Origin: Clavaria fumosa
Lineage: Eukaryota > Basidiomycota > Agaricomycetes > Agaricales > Clavariaceae
Assembly: GCA_951802425.1 (NCBI GenBank)
Contig: OX637797.1
Location: 3,658,001 to 3,722,000, forward strand
Direction of reading: 5' to 3'
DNA length: 64,000 nucleotides
In this document: positions 10,306 through 21,103 of the stretch, piece after piece
How the letters are laid out: the number at the start of each line of letters is the position of its first letter
How positions within the stretch are numbered: the first letter of the stretch is position 1
Made by a program: the position numbers and the translations under genes
The notes under the pieces: model-generated
Seen by the model: the letters and a program-made list of their open reading frames with translations, nothing else
Told to the model about the DNA's origin: nothing
The model's database searches: none

Positions 10306-12495
10306 AGGTCTTTACACTCCCCCACCTATTCTGATAGGAGTCCTATAGGAGTCCTAGGAATTGATAGGAATCCTAGGAATCTGATAGGAACATTATCCCA
10401 GCCAAACTGGCATGAAATCAGCATTCCTATGTTCTTTTTCCTAGTTTATTCTGATAGGAATTTTTTGAGACCATCAGAATTTCCTAGGAATTTCCTTTCA
10501 TAGGATTCCTATCAGACTTGTTTGGAATACCAAACTTCTCAGACAAACAAAGGCAAATAAAGAATGCTAAAAATAAAAACTTGAAATTGAGCAGCCCTGT
10601 GGCTGGTCCCTCAGGAACAGGTTACCAATCAGGCATAGCTGCTTTTGGTAAGCTGCTATGACTGTGGAAAAAAATTTGCATGGCTTGCAAAATATGACTT
10701 TTTATACACCAAAAAATCAGCAAAAATCAGGAGATTCCAAATCTGGACACCCCACATTTGTATCTGCCTTGGTTCAGTGTCAATTTGCAAAATACACAGA
10801 AAATATTCATTTTTACACAATTCTGCAGTACTCTGGCTTGAATATGGATAGTAGAGGATACACACACTACCTGTAGACATATGGGAAGGGTGTGGATTAG
10901 TTTAACAACACACCCACCATCTCTGCCACCTCCCTGGAGTCCATTACTAGGAATTAGGGTGTTATTGGCCTGGGAGCATGACCATTTGTCAGATTGCAAA
11001 TTCCAGCCATCAGACTACATCTTATGACATCTAATACAACCATGCAAAAGCCCATAATATTTGGTGCAGAACTACAGATTCCCCATGTCCATTTTCCCAA
11101 AGTTGTTAAAATATCTCCCCAGACAGCCCTTTATGTCAAATCACATATTCCTGTTGTCTAATAGCTGACAATGTATGCATGAAAATATGTTCAAAGTTTG
11201 GTGAAGTTAGGCCAAGTTCTCAGGAAGATAGTTCAGAATGTGTCTTTTGGAGGACAGTTTAACATGAAGGCAGAGACAAGGACATGACTTGCATAACCTT
11301 GCCTTGCACTCCAACAGACATATTCTGAGCTATCTTCCTGAGAACTTGGCCTAACTTCACCAAACTTTGAACATATTTTCATGCATACATTGTCAGCTAT
11401 TAGACAACAGGAATATGTGATTTGACATAAAGGGCTGTCTGGGGAGATATTTTAACAACTTTGGGAAAATGGACATGGGGAATCTGTAGTTCTGCACCAA
11501 ATATTATGGGCTTTTGCATGGTTGTATTAGATGTCATAAGATGTAGTCTGATGGCTGGAATTTGCAATCTGACAAATGGTCATGCTCCCAGGCCAATAAC
11601 ACCCTAATTCCTAGTAATGGACTCCAGGGAGGTGGCAGAGATGGTGGGTGTGTTGTTAAACTAATCCACACCCTTCCCATATGTCTACAGGTAGTGTGTG
11701 TATCCTCTACTATCCATTTTCAAGCCAGAGTACTGCAGAATTGTGTAAAAATGAATATTTTCTGTGTATTTTGCAAATTGACACTGAACCAAGGCAGATA
11801 CAAATGTGGGGTGTCCAGATTTGGAATCTCCTGATTTTTGCTGATTTTTTGGTGTATAAAAAGTCATATTTTGCAAGCTGTGCAAAAATTTTCCCATGGT
11901 CATAGCAGCTTACCAAAAGCAGCCATGCCTGATTGGTAACCTGTTCCTGAGGGACCAGCCACAGGGCTGCTCAATTTCAAGTTTTTATTTTTAGCATTCT
12001 TTATTTGCCTTTGTTTGTTCAGTCATTCCTATTTGGCAGGAGCATCTGCAATAGGCAGGGGCAGGCATGGGAAAGGACATGTATTGTAATTTATTATTGC
12101 AAGGGCCACATTGAGATAGGAGGATCACAGCTTTCACAGAGGGCTGTATTGTAATGCCTTGCAATATGCTGACAGTCATTCTTGCAATGGCCACCTATTG
12201 CAATTACAATAGTTTATTGCAAGGAATCTACATCATTGACTGCAACAACAACAACAGCAACAACAACCTGTTGTACCTGTACTTGAATTTGGGTAGGAAA
12301 TTTATTGGAAATTCATCAGAAATTTATCAGAATGTCACTGTAACACTGATGGCCCATTCCAATCAGAATCCTATAGGATTCCAATCCATTCCTATCAGAC
12401 TCTTAGGACTTTGATTCATTCCTATAGGATTCCTAGGAGTCCAATCATTCCAATCAGACTCCTATAGGAATAGGTGGGGGAGTGAAAAGTACAGC
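10306..12495. mobile_element. Foldback/hAT-like non-autonomous DNA element, 2.19 kb
   Basis: The left end AGGTCTTTACACTCCCCC and the right end (reverse complement TGTACTTTTCACTCCCCC) form imperfect terminal inverted repeats. They are flanked by ATCGATTG (10298-10305) and GTTGATTG (12496-12503), an 8-bp duplication with two transitions. Subterminal DNA is packed with GATAGGAATCC/CTATAGGAGTCC-type repeats. The centre is a near-perfect inverted repeat (10543-11244 versus 11317-12018). No transposase is encoded. The 8-bp duplication points to hAT-like mobilisation. Fragments of the same family lie at 39992 and 44940. Confidence 0.75.
10543..12018. repeat. Long inverted repeat, about 702-bp arms
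   Basis: Arms at 10543-11244 and 11317-12018 are reverse complements with only scattered mismatches and a loop of about 72 nt. Readthrough RNA from either strand would fold into a hairpin of about 700 bp. Confidence 0.9.
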
Positions 12496-12749
12496 GTTGA
12501 TTGCATGTTGGACATGATAAGTTTTTTAAAAAAAGAAGAATTGCCCGTGTTAGGGGCGAGTGGTGATAGTGATGAGTTAAGGAAGAGAAAAATGGAGTGC
12601 GCCATGCACAGTTGTTTTAACCCCCCAAAAAGTTTTTGGACTCCGATTGAAGCGCTGCGAAACTCCGGTGCTAACTCATTATGGACAACACATGTTCATG
12701 CGGAGTTTAACCACAGGGTCTCAGGGGTTCGACACTAAGAGGGGGATAC

Positions 12750-13442
12750 TGTTACAACCCCATCTGCTTGCATAAGCACAATCCCCACTCTGGACTCTGG
12801 GCTCCGTACCAACTCCGATCTGCTCCACCATAACTCTGTGCACTCTGCTCCGCACCTTCTTCGGACTTCACTCTGCTGGCCTTCGGATTGTTCGGACTTC
12901 ATTCTAGAACCTTCTCCCTCCATCCCCTCATTCTGTTTACCATTGAGAGGATACCCTTGACCCATGGGAGTCGTTTTTTGTTGTTGTTTCTTTGTTCCAT
13001 GAAAATTGCACAGGCACATGTGGTAAAACTCTCCTAGTAATTTGATATGTACATTGTTTCATATTACTCCTATACTCTGTCCTTGCAGTATAAGTTTCTA
13101 CCTGTATCTCCCTGCTCCTCAGTTCGGATATTAACGTCTCTGAGCTTTCATCCTCACTGTCCTCAATGTTCTCCACATCATCCAACCAACTCCGACCAAC
13201 TCTGGCAGACTCCGATATTTCTGGAGTTCGACTTCTGTGTTTGATTTCTTCTTGGCATTGTTTCTGTTTGTTAAATAGGAAAGTATATACATGGTGGCAC
13301 AACACATACGTTGAGGCCGCAGTCCCACCTGTCTCCGCTCTTCTTATCCATTCCTCCACTTGCCCGACTTCGGACTCTGCTACTATAACTCTGCTCCGTT
13401 CTGCTAACCCCTTCGCTACTAATCTTTGTTCAGACCATGACA
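12750..13442 (+). repeat. Gypsy-1 3' LTR and polypurine tract
   Basis: The 693-bp LTR begins TGTTACAACCCCATCTGC and ends CATGACA. It is preceded by the polypurine tract AAGAGGGGGATAC at about 12737-12749. The same tract appears reversed beside the gypsy-2 and related LTRs. Confidence 0.85.
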
Positions 13443-13826
13443 CCTGCCTCAAATCTCTCAACATGAAAGAGAAGAGCTAAGGAGCACTATGAATTATTGG
13501 CTGGAGTTTGGAAAATGTCCTAGTTGTATTGCTGTGGACAGATGGCTTGTGGCAAGTCCAGGTCTGGAGCAAATGCATACAAAGTGCGCTTGAATGGACC
13601 AGAGTTTCGGAGCAGAGTTCGGATCAGAGGTGCAGATCAGAGGTGTGGATCAGAGGTGTGGATCGGAGTTTTGGATCGGAGGTGCAGATCAGAGGTGTGG
13701 ATCAGAGGTGCAGATCAGAGTTTCAGATTGGACCTTTGGCTTTTGCAGCAAGGAGCAGGATAGGCAGCAGCACAAAGGGCAAGCAAAGGACCAGTTGTAT
13801 ACACAAGGTTGTTAGTTCAAATATAC
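13443..13826. other. Junction segment: possible copia remnant, minisatellite and LTR leader
   Basis: Bases 13443-13590 show three partly open frames. The phrase RRAKEHYELLAGVWKMS resembles the copia RT stretch that should follow YLNA, but the match is weak. Bases 13612-13725 form a minisatellite of about 15 bp. Bases 13740-13826 end GTTCAAATATAC, which is the reversed leader conserved next to gypsy-2 type 5' LTRs, so they belong with the LTR at 13827. Confidence 0.4.
13612..13725. repeat. 15-bp minisatellite
   Basis: About seven to eight imperfect copies of GATCAGAGGTGYRG plus one base, with variants such as GGATCGGAGTTTTGG. Confidence 0.8.
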
Positions 13827-14642
13827 TGTTAAGATCTGATTCTTTGCTCCAAGAAGGAGTAGGGTAGTGTAGAGGGGACCAAAAAAGGTGGCAAAGGCAA
13901 AGCCGGAGCAGAGTGGAGTCCGGTCGGAGTCCGGATCGGAGTTGCATGAGGACTTCTCCTCTACACAAAAGGAGAGAACTAGAGGGGGTCAAAGGGTGTG
14001 GGACTGTGGCCTCAACTTATGGGTTGTGCCACCATGTGTATACGTGTCCCAATTTAACCTTGCTGGTACTTTGCTTTCCAGGACAAGGAAGGACAATGTC
14101 TGAAGGGAAATCGCCCGGAGTCCGTTGGAGTCCACCAGAGTTTTGTGGAACTTGTCAGGACTGTTGAGAACAGTGAGGACGAAGTCCCTTAACACATGGA
14201 CCAAGTGACAAGGACCAGAAATAACATTAATATTCGAACTCAGGATCATGGAGATACATGGGGGCTTATATGCTACTAGGGTAGGGCATAGGGCAGACTG
14301 TGAAACATGAATATATCAAATATCTACAATAATTTCACCTGAGGAGTGAGAAAGGCATAGATGATATATGTAAGGCAAAGAATAAGTTCCCATGGGTAGT
14401 GGGCATTGTCCCAATGGTTACTAACCATAGACTAGCACCAAGGAACATGCTAGAAACAAAGTCCATTCGGTCCGAAGGACCAATATCAAAGTCTGATGAA
14501 AGTCCAGACCAGAGTTTCGGACCCTGGAGCGAAGTCGGAGTGGAGATGCCAGAGTTGGAGTGGAGATGTGTCGGAGATGTATCAGAGGTATTTTGGAGGT
14601 ATTCAAAGGTGGCTGGCTGGGTGACTGGATAGGACTGTGACA
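13827..14642 (-). repeat. Gypsy-related LTR, 0.82 kb, with leader on its left
   Basis: The repeat begins TGTTAAGATCTGATTC and ends GACTGTGACA. It shares the block GGGACTGTGGCCTCAAC...GTGCCACC with the gypsy-2 LTR, so it is a divergent subfamily. The reversed leader to its left marks it as the 5' LTR of a minus-strand element whose body is gone. A second copy is at 15152. Confidence 0.7.
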
Positions 14643-14702
14643 GTCATGTCATTTGAACAGTTTTGTTGCTGACAATTTTATCAGTCAAATGTGTAAGTAT
14701 TA

Positions 14703-15151
14703 GTGTTCAATATGGCCCCTTTTTGCCTTCAGCACATCCCCAATCCCTCTAGGCATGCTTTCAATTAATCCCTGACAAAATAGAAGCAAGTATCTTATTC
14801 CACTCCTCTTCCACCCTTCCCACAACTGTAACACTCCACCTGGTGCCTTTTCATACTCTCCAAGCCTCCTGCTAAGATGAATCCACAGATGATCAATGGG
14901 ATTGAGGTCTGGAGATTGAGTAGGCCATATGAGGGTCTTAAAATCAGGGTCTCCCAGCCAATTTTTGGCCTGGTGGCTATGGTGCTTGAGTTCCCCATCA
15001 TGTTGCAATATGATGTCTTCAGGGATCTTGTCATAGTATTGGAGGCTGGCCTGAAGTTTGGCAGTGTAAAGGTGCTTATCCATCCTCTCATCAATCTTGC
15101 AGGCATATCCTCATCACAGAACCACCTCCAAATGTTCTTGTTCCCTCCACT
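14703..15151 (-). pseudogene. Tc1/mariner transposase, C-terminal fragment
   Basis: The frame encodes the DDE-type catalytic half. GYACKIDERMDKHLYTAKLQ leads to the second Asp region (ILQHDGELKHHSHQAKNW) and the third (WPTQSPDLNPIDHLW), then the terminal helices, ending KRGHIEH at about 14709. The first catalytic Asp and the N-terminal HTH domains (roughly 190 residues) are missing because the LTR at 15152 cuts the gene. Stops occur just upstream of GYACKI. Bases 14643-14702 probably hold the 3' end of the transposon. It is inactive. Confidence 0.85.
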
Positions 15152-15935
15152 TGTTAAGATCTGATTCTTTGCTCCAAAGAGGGGTGTAGGGTAGTGTAGA
15201 GGAGACCAAAAAAGGTGGCAAAGGCAAAGCCGGAGTAGAGTGGAGTCCAGTCGGAGTCCGGATTGGAGTTGTGCAAGGACTTCTCCTCTACACAAAAGCT
15301 AGAAAGAGCTAGAAAGGGGTCAAATGGTTGGGACTGTGACCTCAACTTATGGGTTGTGCCACTGCATGTATACGTGTCCCAATTTAACCTTGCTGGTACT
15401 TTGCTTTCCAGGACAAGGAAGGACAAAGTCTGAAGGGAAATCGCCTGGAGTCCGTCAGAGTCCACCGGAGTTTTGCGGAACTTGTCGGGACTGTTGAGAA
15501 CAGTGAGGATGAAGTCCCTTAATGCACGGACCAAGTGGCAAGGACCAGAAATAATGTTAATATTTGAACTCAGGATCATGGAGATACATGGGGGCTTATA
15601 TGCTACTAGGGTAGGGCATAGGGCAGACTGTGAAACATGAATATATCAAATATCTACAACAATTTCACCTGATGATACATGTAAGGCAAAGAATAAGTTC
15701 CCATGGGTAGTGGGCATTGTCCCAATGGTTACTAACCATGGACTAGCACCAAGGAACATGCTAGAAACAAATTTGGTCTGAAGGACCAATATCGAAGTCT
15801 GATGAAAGTCCAGACCAGAGTTTTGGACCCTGGAGCAGAGTCGGAGCGGAGGTGCTGGAGTTGGAGTGGAGATGCGTCGGAGATGTATCAGAGGTATTTT
15901 GGAGGTATTCAAAGGTGGCTGGGTGACTGGATAGG
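15152..15935 (-). repeat. Second copy of the 0.8-kb gypsy-related LTR (3' edge lost)
   Basis: This copy is very similar to 13827-14642 from TGTTAAGATCTGATTC to GACTGGATAGG, where gypsy-2 begins. It lacks about 15 bp internally. No polypurine tract adjoins it, so it looks like a solo LTR that inserted into the mariner gene and was then truncated. Confidence 0.7.
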
Positions 15936-15943
15936 TGTCACGG

Positions 15944-17169
15944 TGTCACACTAGAAGCAAGTTAGTGAGCAGAAGAAGACAAATAGAAGACCACTTACTC
16001 ATCTGATGGACAGTGCACACAGGCAATGTCCTAGGTTTACTAGGATCCTCCCCATCTACCTTGATCTCCACAAGCTGAGTCCCATCAGCCATCCTCACTG
16101 TCTTGACAACAGTTCCATATAGGATGCCTAAGTGCCCAAAGATTCAGACTCTGGTGCCATTGGGGAAGTGGGGAGGAGAGTCCATGAGTTTAGAATGTGG
16201 AGTTTATTGTTAGAGAATAGCAGTGAAATGAGATGAGAGAAGAATGAGAGAGCAAATAGCCGCACCTGCATTGTTCAGAGTGTCATGTGATGAGCACGTG
16301 ACAACAATGGACGCACCTGCGCCACACCAAGGCCACACCCCCAGAACACATATATTCCCTCTTAACCTTCAACCACCATCATCTCTGCATAAGTCCAGTA
16401 GTTGTATAGGGTACTCAAAGTGCAGTGCTAATACAACTACCCATTCATCAATTGGTTGTATAGGATACTCAGGAGCAGTATTAATACAACTACCCAAGTC
16501 TGTGGAGTTGGATACTCAGTGCAGTATTAACCCAACACATACATTCCCTCTTAACCTTCAACCACCATCATCTCTGCATAAGTCCAGTAGTTGTATAGGG
16601 TACTCAAAGTGCAGTGCTAATACAACTACCCAGTCATCAATTGGTTGTATAGGATACTCAGGAGCAGTATTAATACAACTACCCAAGTCTGTTGAGTTGG
16701 ATACTCAGTGCAGTATTAACCCAACACATACATTCCCTCTTAACCTTCAACCACCATCATCTCTGCATAAGTCCAGTAATTGCATAGGGTACTCTAAGTG
16801 CAGTACTAATACAACTACTCAGTCATCAATCAGTTGTATAGGATACTCAAGAGCAGTATTAATACAGCTACAGTCTTTTGAGTTGGATACTCAGTGAAGT
16901 ATTAACTCAAGGCCCTACAGCCTCAATCATACATACACTCAAAGACTATAGGAGTCTATCCTAAGTCCTCATCACTACACTCACTCAAAGACTATAGGAG
17001 TTTATCCTTAGTCCTCATCACAACACATCCTCAAAGACTATAGGAGTCTATCCATAGTCCTCATCTAACCCTAACAAAGAGAACAACAGGGGAAAATTTG
17101 AGCTAAAGACTGTTCCAAGGACCCCTGGAAGTTTGAGAAGAATACTTCTAATCAAATTTCAACCTGAGA
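15944..17169 (+). repeat. Gypsy-3 5' LTR (shortened)
   Basis: 1226 bp. Its first about 390 bp match 24829-25235 and its last about 830 bp match the end of the 3' LTR. About 1.58 kb present in the 3' LTR (25240-26815) is missing at about 16343. It carries three tandem 185-bp units versus two in the 3' LTR. Confidence 0.85.
16345..16910 (+). repeat. Tandem repeats of about 185 bp in the gypsy-3 5' LTR
   Basis: Three copies of a unit starting ATTCCCTCTTAACCTTCAAC and containing TTGTATAGGGTACTC and TACAACTACC. They create a spurious open frame over 16244-16897. Two copies occur at 26820-27180. Confidence 0.9.
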
Positions 17170-17171
17170 AT

Positions 17172-17189
17172 TGGCTGCCCCAGTGAGGC
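17172..17189 (+). promoter_or_regulatory. Gypsy-3 primer binding site
   Basis: TGGCTGCCCCAGTGAGGC starts two to three bases after the LTR and begins with the TGG expected to pair with a tRNA 3' CCA. The tRNA was not identified. Confidence 0.65.
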
Positions 17190-17239
17190 AGAGTTAGGGC
17201 CTTTTCTATCAATCAAGCATTACTGACACACATCCCTTT

Positions 17240-20200
17240 ATGTCAAACAGCACAACCCCTTTTTCCTTTTCAACAAGTACATCACCACCTACTATGTCCA
17301 ACACCAACATGCCCATTACACTCTCCATCCTTGACATGCCCCTTCCTGGAACCAAGCAGGCCCCCAAGAAGTTCAAGGGTGACTACAGACACATCCATGA
17401 ATTCATAGACCACTATGAGCGTCTTCTCAATCATTGTAATGTCACCAATGATGGTGACAAGTGTACAGCCATTCGCCAATACTGCTCTACTGCTGTCAAG
17501 GAGACAATAGAGGGCATGGCAGATTACTATGTTCCCAATTGGAGCAACCTCAAGACCAACCTCCTCAAGTTATATGACTCAGAGAGGAATGACCAGCATT
17601 ATACTGAAAGAGATTTGCTCTCATTTATCAGGATCTCCAGGGAGGAAGGTATCACATCTCTGCGCCTTTTTCGCAATTTCCAGCGCAACTTCCATAGGAT
17701 TGCTGGATGGCTAAAGGCCAAGCACAAGCTTACTGAAGAACAGATGAATCACTTCTTCTGGAGAGGGCTCCCCAGGCATCTTCGTGATAAGGTGGAGCTC
17801 AGGTTGACAATCAGAGATGTTGGAATTGATCTCACCAAGCCCTTCCCCATTGCTGAAGTAGTCACAGCTACTGAAGCACTCCTTCTGAGAAATCGTTTTG
17901 ATGTTGATGACTCAGACAATGAGCAGGATGTGGACTGGCCTGAGGCTATTTCTAACTCTGACTCTGATTCTGACAATGAGGCAGATGATGAAGACACCCC
18001 TTATAGGACCAGCAAGAAGAAGTACAAGAGGAAACAAGTTCAGGAGAAGACAAGTAATGGAAACAAGATGAAGAAGACCCAAGATAGAGAAGAAACAAAG
18101 CCTCCACCACAAGATGAGGTGGAGTCTCTTATCAAGCAATTAGGGTGCATGTCCCTCAGTGATCCAGACTATGGCCTGCTCTATTACAGAGCTATCACCA
18201 AGGACCCAAGACTGGAGAAGATCATTCGTCCCCCTCTGCTGAATTATGCCCCTCCAAAGTCCAATCCAGCCACAGCCCTGATGCCACAGCACATGAATTC
18301 AACCTCTCAGACATTCCCAAGACCCCCTCTGAAGTGCTTTGGATGTGGAGAAGATGGTCATGGCATGAATAACTGTCCTGTCCTCAGTGATCTCATGAAA
18401 CAAGGTGTTATAATCAGGAATGCTGACAACAAGTATGTCATGCATAATGGATCCAGGATTATCAGAGGCCCTGGAGAAACCTTGGTTCAAGCAGCTCAGA
18501 GGCAGAGACCAGTCTCATCCCAGACTACCAATTACATAACCAACAGTCCTATTGAAGTGAACTCAAGCACTGGGTTGACTGTACAAGCCTACACTGAAGA
18601 AGATACTGATGAAGAAGATGTATATGCTGTGGAGAGAGTGCCAAAAGTAGTCAAAGAACAGAGGAAGGAGAGATTTGCAGGAGTATTTCCACCACCACTC
18701 TCTCACACCAAGGCCAAATTCAAAGATGTAGACCAACCCAGGACAGTCCCTCATCCAGTACCAGTGAAAGTCAAGACAGAACCAGTTCCAGTCAAGACAG
18801 AACCAGTTCCAGTCAAGACAGAACCAGTTCCAGTCAAGACAGAACCAGTTCCAGTCACTATCCCTATCCATCCTCAAGCACCTGCATTCAATCCTGATGA
18901 TGATGATGTCATTATGGAGGATGTTACCCAAGCCAAGTCCAAGCTACCTAGGAAACCCCCTGTCCCTCGTGTATCAAAGGTCTCTCAACATGTTGATCCC
19001 TTCACAGTACTCAACAAGGCCTTGAATGCACAAATGACTTTGTCTGTTGGTGAAGTCATTGGAGTTTCTAAGGAAGTTGCAACTCTGATGCAGGATGTCA
19101 TTCGTTACAAGAGAGGACCACCCCCTACAAACAAGGAAGCAGCACCAGAAAATGTTGCACTTGGTTCTACTCCAAGCTACCTCACATACCCACATGGAGT
19201 CTTGATCAGGATCCAACTGGAATGTGATGGCAATCCTATTCAAGCTATCATTGACACTGGTTCAACCCTTAACATTGTCCACAAGAAAATTTATGAAAGA
19301 GATATCAGGAGACCCATCAATCGCAGCATCACCCCAATTATGAATGATGCAAATGGAGGAGGAAAAGCCATGCTGGGATTAGTGGAGAATGTCCCCTTGT
19401 CATGTGGAGCAGTTACCACTTGGGCCAACCTGTATGTTGCAGGACATGTCCCATTTGATCTTCTCCTAGGCAGACCTTGGCAGCGTGCCAACTATGTCTC
19501 AATTGATGAGAGGCCAGATGGAACCTATGTGGTATTTCGAGATCCCAAGCAGCCAGGCATAGCTCATGAGCTCCTTGGAGTGCCAGACAACAAGGTGTAT
19601 CATGTGACAGACTCTGAGGCACCAATTCCTCATGATCCCACATTTTTCCAACCTGAGGACCAGACATTAATGGTATACAGTTCTATGGATCAACATGCAC
19701 CCCAGAACAAAAAGACAGCTGGTCCAGATGCTAATTATTCATGGCATGACCCTGATGACTTATGTGAGTCAAGGTCTTGTCATGGATCCTTCCTAGGAAA
19801 GTGTCCAAGGGCTACCTTTATTCATCAAGTCTTATTTGATGATGCATGGGATGAGAATGATCTTGTGGAGTATCATGTATGCTCTACCTGCAATCAGGCA
19901 AGCCAGAAGAGGTCCCAAGGAGGCAAGCTTATCAAGAGATACAGGATTGAGACTCTAGCCCCACCCCCATCTCTCAACCCACAACCCAATTCACAGTATA
20001 CAACAAGTCAGCCACCACCCTACAATAATCCTGGAGCTAGACAGCACACTTCTTTCAAGATCACTAATTCCCAGAATCAAACCAACCATATGCCTATGAA
20101 TGCACCTCCAATGGCCCCATACATGCACACAGTTCCCCTTCCAGAGCAAGAAGCTCATACTTCTTTTATTATCACCAATTCCCAGACCCAAGCCAATCAT

Positions 20201-21103
20201 ATGCCTATGAATGCTCCTATGGCTCCATATATGCATACAGTTCCTCTCCCTGAGCCAGGAGAGATAATTTCCAAGGACAGCATGCCAACCAATCTAGCTC
20301 ATAATCCCTATAATCCATTTACACACTACATCCCAAGGGCACCAGTCCAGCAGCAAAGCTCCCAGTCTCATGCTATGAATGACCAAGCTAAGCCAGTGCA
20401 ATGGGATTCAAATGAAGTGTATCCAACCAATGGAGGACTTCATGGCCATCTCATTCCAACTGGAATTGGATTTTATAATGGAGCAGCATACTTTGATTAT
20501 GTTGCACCAAACTCTATGCTTAATGTGGAACCAAGAATTACCCAATCTCTCAACCTGGAGCAGGCACTGTGGCCCAGAGGCATGGAAGGAACAGCCCAGG
20601 TTCGATTTATTGTTGATCCCAAGTCATGGCAGGCTGGACCACCAGTACCAACACCTCCAGCACCACCTTCAGCTCAAGCACCTTATTCTCCAGAACCTAA
20701 CACTGCACCAGCACCTGAACCTTTGTCAGAGGTGTGCTTTCTCACCTTCCCTCAGCCACAAGGCCATGATGCTGTCCCTGTGGTGAATCATGACAATGAG
20801 GTGAATGCTCTTAACTATGCTTTCCAGAAGAATGAGGAAATGCATGGAGTCAAGAGAAGTTGGATGGATTCAACCAGCCATGATAAAGTTGTGAATATCC
20901 AGATGGCAAAGAGGAGCAAGCCATTTGGGAAGTTGGCAAGAGACACATTTGGGTCAGTTTCAAGGAAGACCTTATCTGCCCAAGACATGGAGGAAAGTAA
21001 TGATGAAGAGAAACCACTTGAAGTGGTTGACTATACTGATTTAAAGGAATGGATTTTGAAGTGGAGAGAAGATGTAGCAGATAAGACATGGTACCTTGAG
21101 TGA
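17240..21103 (+). CDS. gag: Gypsy-3 Gag-protease polyprotein
   Basis: 1287 residues, uninterrupted. Residues about 30-215 form a retrotransposon Gag domain (PKKFKGDYRHIHEFIDHYER), followed by an acidic low-complexity linker. Residues about 366-380 are a CCHC knuckle (CFGCGEDGHGMNNC). Around 510-535 the motif VKTE, a consensus SUMO-acceptor pattern, is repeated four times in a 7-residue repeat. A retroviral-type aspartic protease follows near 671 (AIIDTGSTLNIV and later FDLLLGRPW). The C-terminal 550 residues are unusual: Pro/Gln-rich, with a cysteine cluster (DLCESRSCHGSFLGKC) and a tandem duplication of about 35 residues containing NHMPMNAP. CpG is nearly absent. Start at ATG 17240, 71 nt after the LTR. 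Confidence 0.9.
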   Translation: MSNSTTPFSFSTSTSPPTMSNTNMPITLSILDMPLPGTKQAPKKFKGDYRHIHEFIDHYERLLNHCNVTNDGDKCTAIRQYCSTAVKETIEGMADYYVPNWSNLKTNLLKLYDSERNDQHYTERDLLSFIRISREEGITSLRLFRNFQRNFHRIAGWLKAKHKLTEEQMNHFFWRGLPRHLRDKVELRLTIRDVGIDLTKPFPIAEVVTATEALLLRNRFDVDDSDNEQDVDWPEAISNSDSDSDNEADDEDTPYRTSKKKYKRKQVQEKTSNGNKMKKTQDREETKPPPQDEVESLIKQLGCMSLSDPDYGLLYYRAITKDPRLEKIIRPPLLNYAPPKSNPATALMPQHMNSTSQTFPRPPLKCFGCGEDGHGMNNCPVLSDLMKQGVIIRNADNKYVMHNGSRIIRGPGETLVQAAQRQRPVSSQTTNYITNSPIEVNSSTGLTVQAYTEEDTDEEDVYAVERVPKVVKEQRKERFAGVFPPPLSHTKAKFKDVDQPRTVPHPVPVKVKTEPVPVKTEPVPVKTEPVPVKTEPVPVTIPIHPQAPAFNPDDDDVIMEDVTQAKSKLPRKPPVPRVSKVSQHVDPFTVLNKALNAQMTLSVGEVIGVSKEVATLMQDVIRYKRGPPPTNKEAAPENVALGSTPSYLTYPHGVLIRIQLECDGNPIQAIIDTGSTLNIVHKKIYERDIRRPINRSITPIMNDANGGGKAMLGLVENVPLSCGAVTTWANLYVAGHVPFDLLLGRPWQRANYVSIDERPDGTYVVFRDPKQPGIAHELLGVPDNKVYHVTDSEAPIPHDPTFFQPEDQTLMVYSSMDQHAPQNKKTAGPDANYSWHDPDDLCESRSCHGSFLGKCPRATFIHQVLFDDAWDENDLVEYHVCSTCNQASQKRSQGGKLIKRYRIETLAPPPSLNPQPNSQYTTSQPPPYNNPGARQHTSFKITNSQNQTNHMPMNAPPMAPYMHTVPLPEQEAHTSFIITNSQTQANHMPMNAPMAPYMHTVPLPEPGEIISKDSMPTNLAHNPYNPFTHYIPRAPVQQQSSQSHAMNDQAKPVQWDSNEVYPTNGGLHGHLIPTGIGFYNGAAYFDYVAPNSMLNVEPRITQSLNLEQALWPRGMEGTAQVRFIVDPKSWQAGPPVPTPPAPPSAQAPYSPEPNTAPAPEPLSEVCFLTFPQPQGHDAVPVVNHDNEVNALNYAFQKNEEMHGVKRSWMDSTSHDKVVNIQMAKRSKPFGKLARDTFGSVSRKTLSAQDMEESNDEEKPLEVVDYTDLKEWILKWREDVADKTWYLE

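Larger units (their letters stand above)
9430..12515 (-). pseudogene. Antisense accessory ORF, copy A (Zn2Cys6-like, coiled coil)
   Basis: Opposite to gypsy-1 pol, a frame starts at ATG 12515-12513, is split after 12496 by the foldback insertion, and resumes at 10297 to end at TAA 9430-9432. It encodes MSNMQSTPGA, a charged coiled coil (KKAWEEEERWRQEEEEW), then CTRCRRLGVAC, WPSGG and CNTCAGVKQKC. The cysteines are spaced C-x2-C-x6-C-x10-C-x2-C-x6-C, as in fungal Zn2Cys6 clusters. More Glu/Lys-rich helices follow. One in-frame TGA near codon 21 is shared with copy B, and another TGA-type stop follows the RIL motif near 9595. Its role is unknown; DNA binding or regulation of the element is a guess. 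Confidence 0.7.
1858..13442 (+). mobile_element. Gypsy-1: chromodomain Ty3/gypsy element, plus strand, with nested insertions
   Basis: LTRs at 1858-2546 and 12750-13442 flank gag (2680-3762), a broken pol (3811-9037) and an antisense accessory ORF (9430-12515). Two younger insertions lie inside it: a solo LTR at 7501-8987 and a foldback element at 10306-12495. Without these the element is about 7.9 kb. The bases flanking it (AATGC left, CCTGC right) do not form a clear target duplication. The 5' LTR lacks about 24 bp near its start that the 3' LTR retains. Confidence 0.85.

Noticed and set aside
13443..13590. Firm assignment as the continuation of copia-1 RT
   Set aside because: The resemblance is short and needs frame changes, and the gypsy-1 flanks do not form a target duplication.
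13612..13725. Possible CRISPR-like array
   Set aside because: Units are contiguous, about 15 bp, imperfect and without spacers; it is a minisatellite in a eukaryotic TE context.
16244..16897. 217-codon open frame upstream of gypsy-3 Gag
   Set aside because: It is generated by the 185-bp LTR tandem repeats (about 61-62 codons each) and has no protein-like features outside the repeats.
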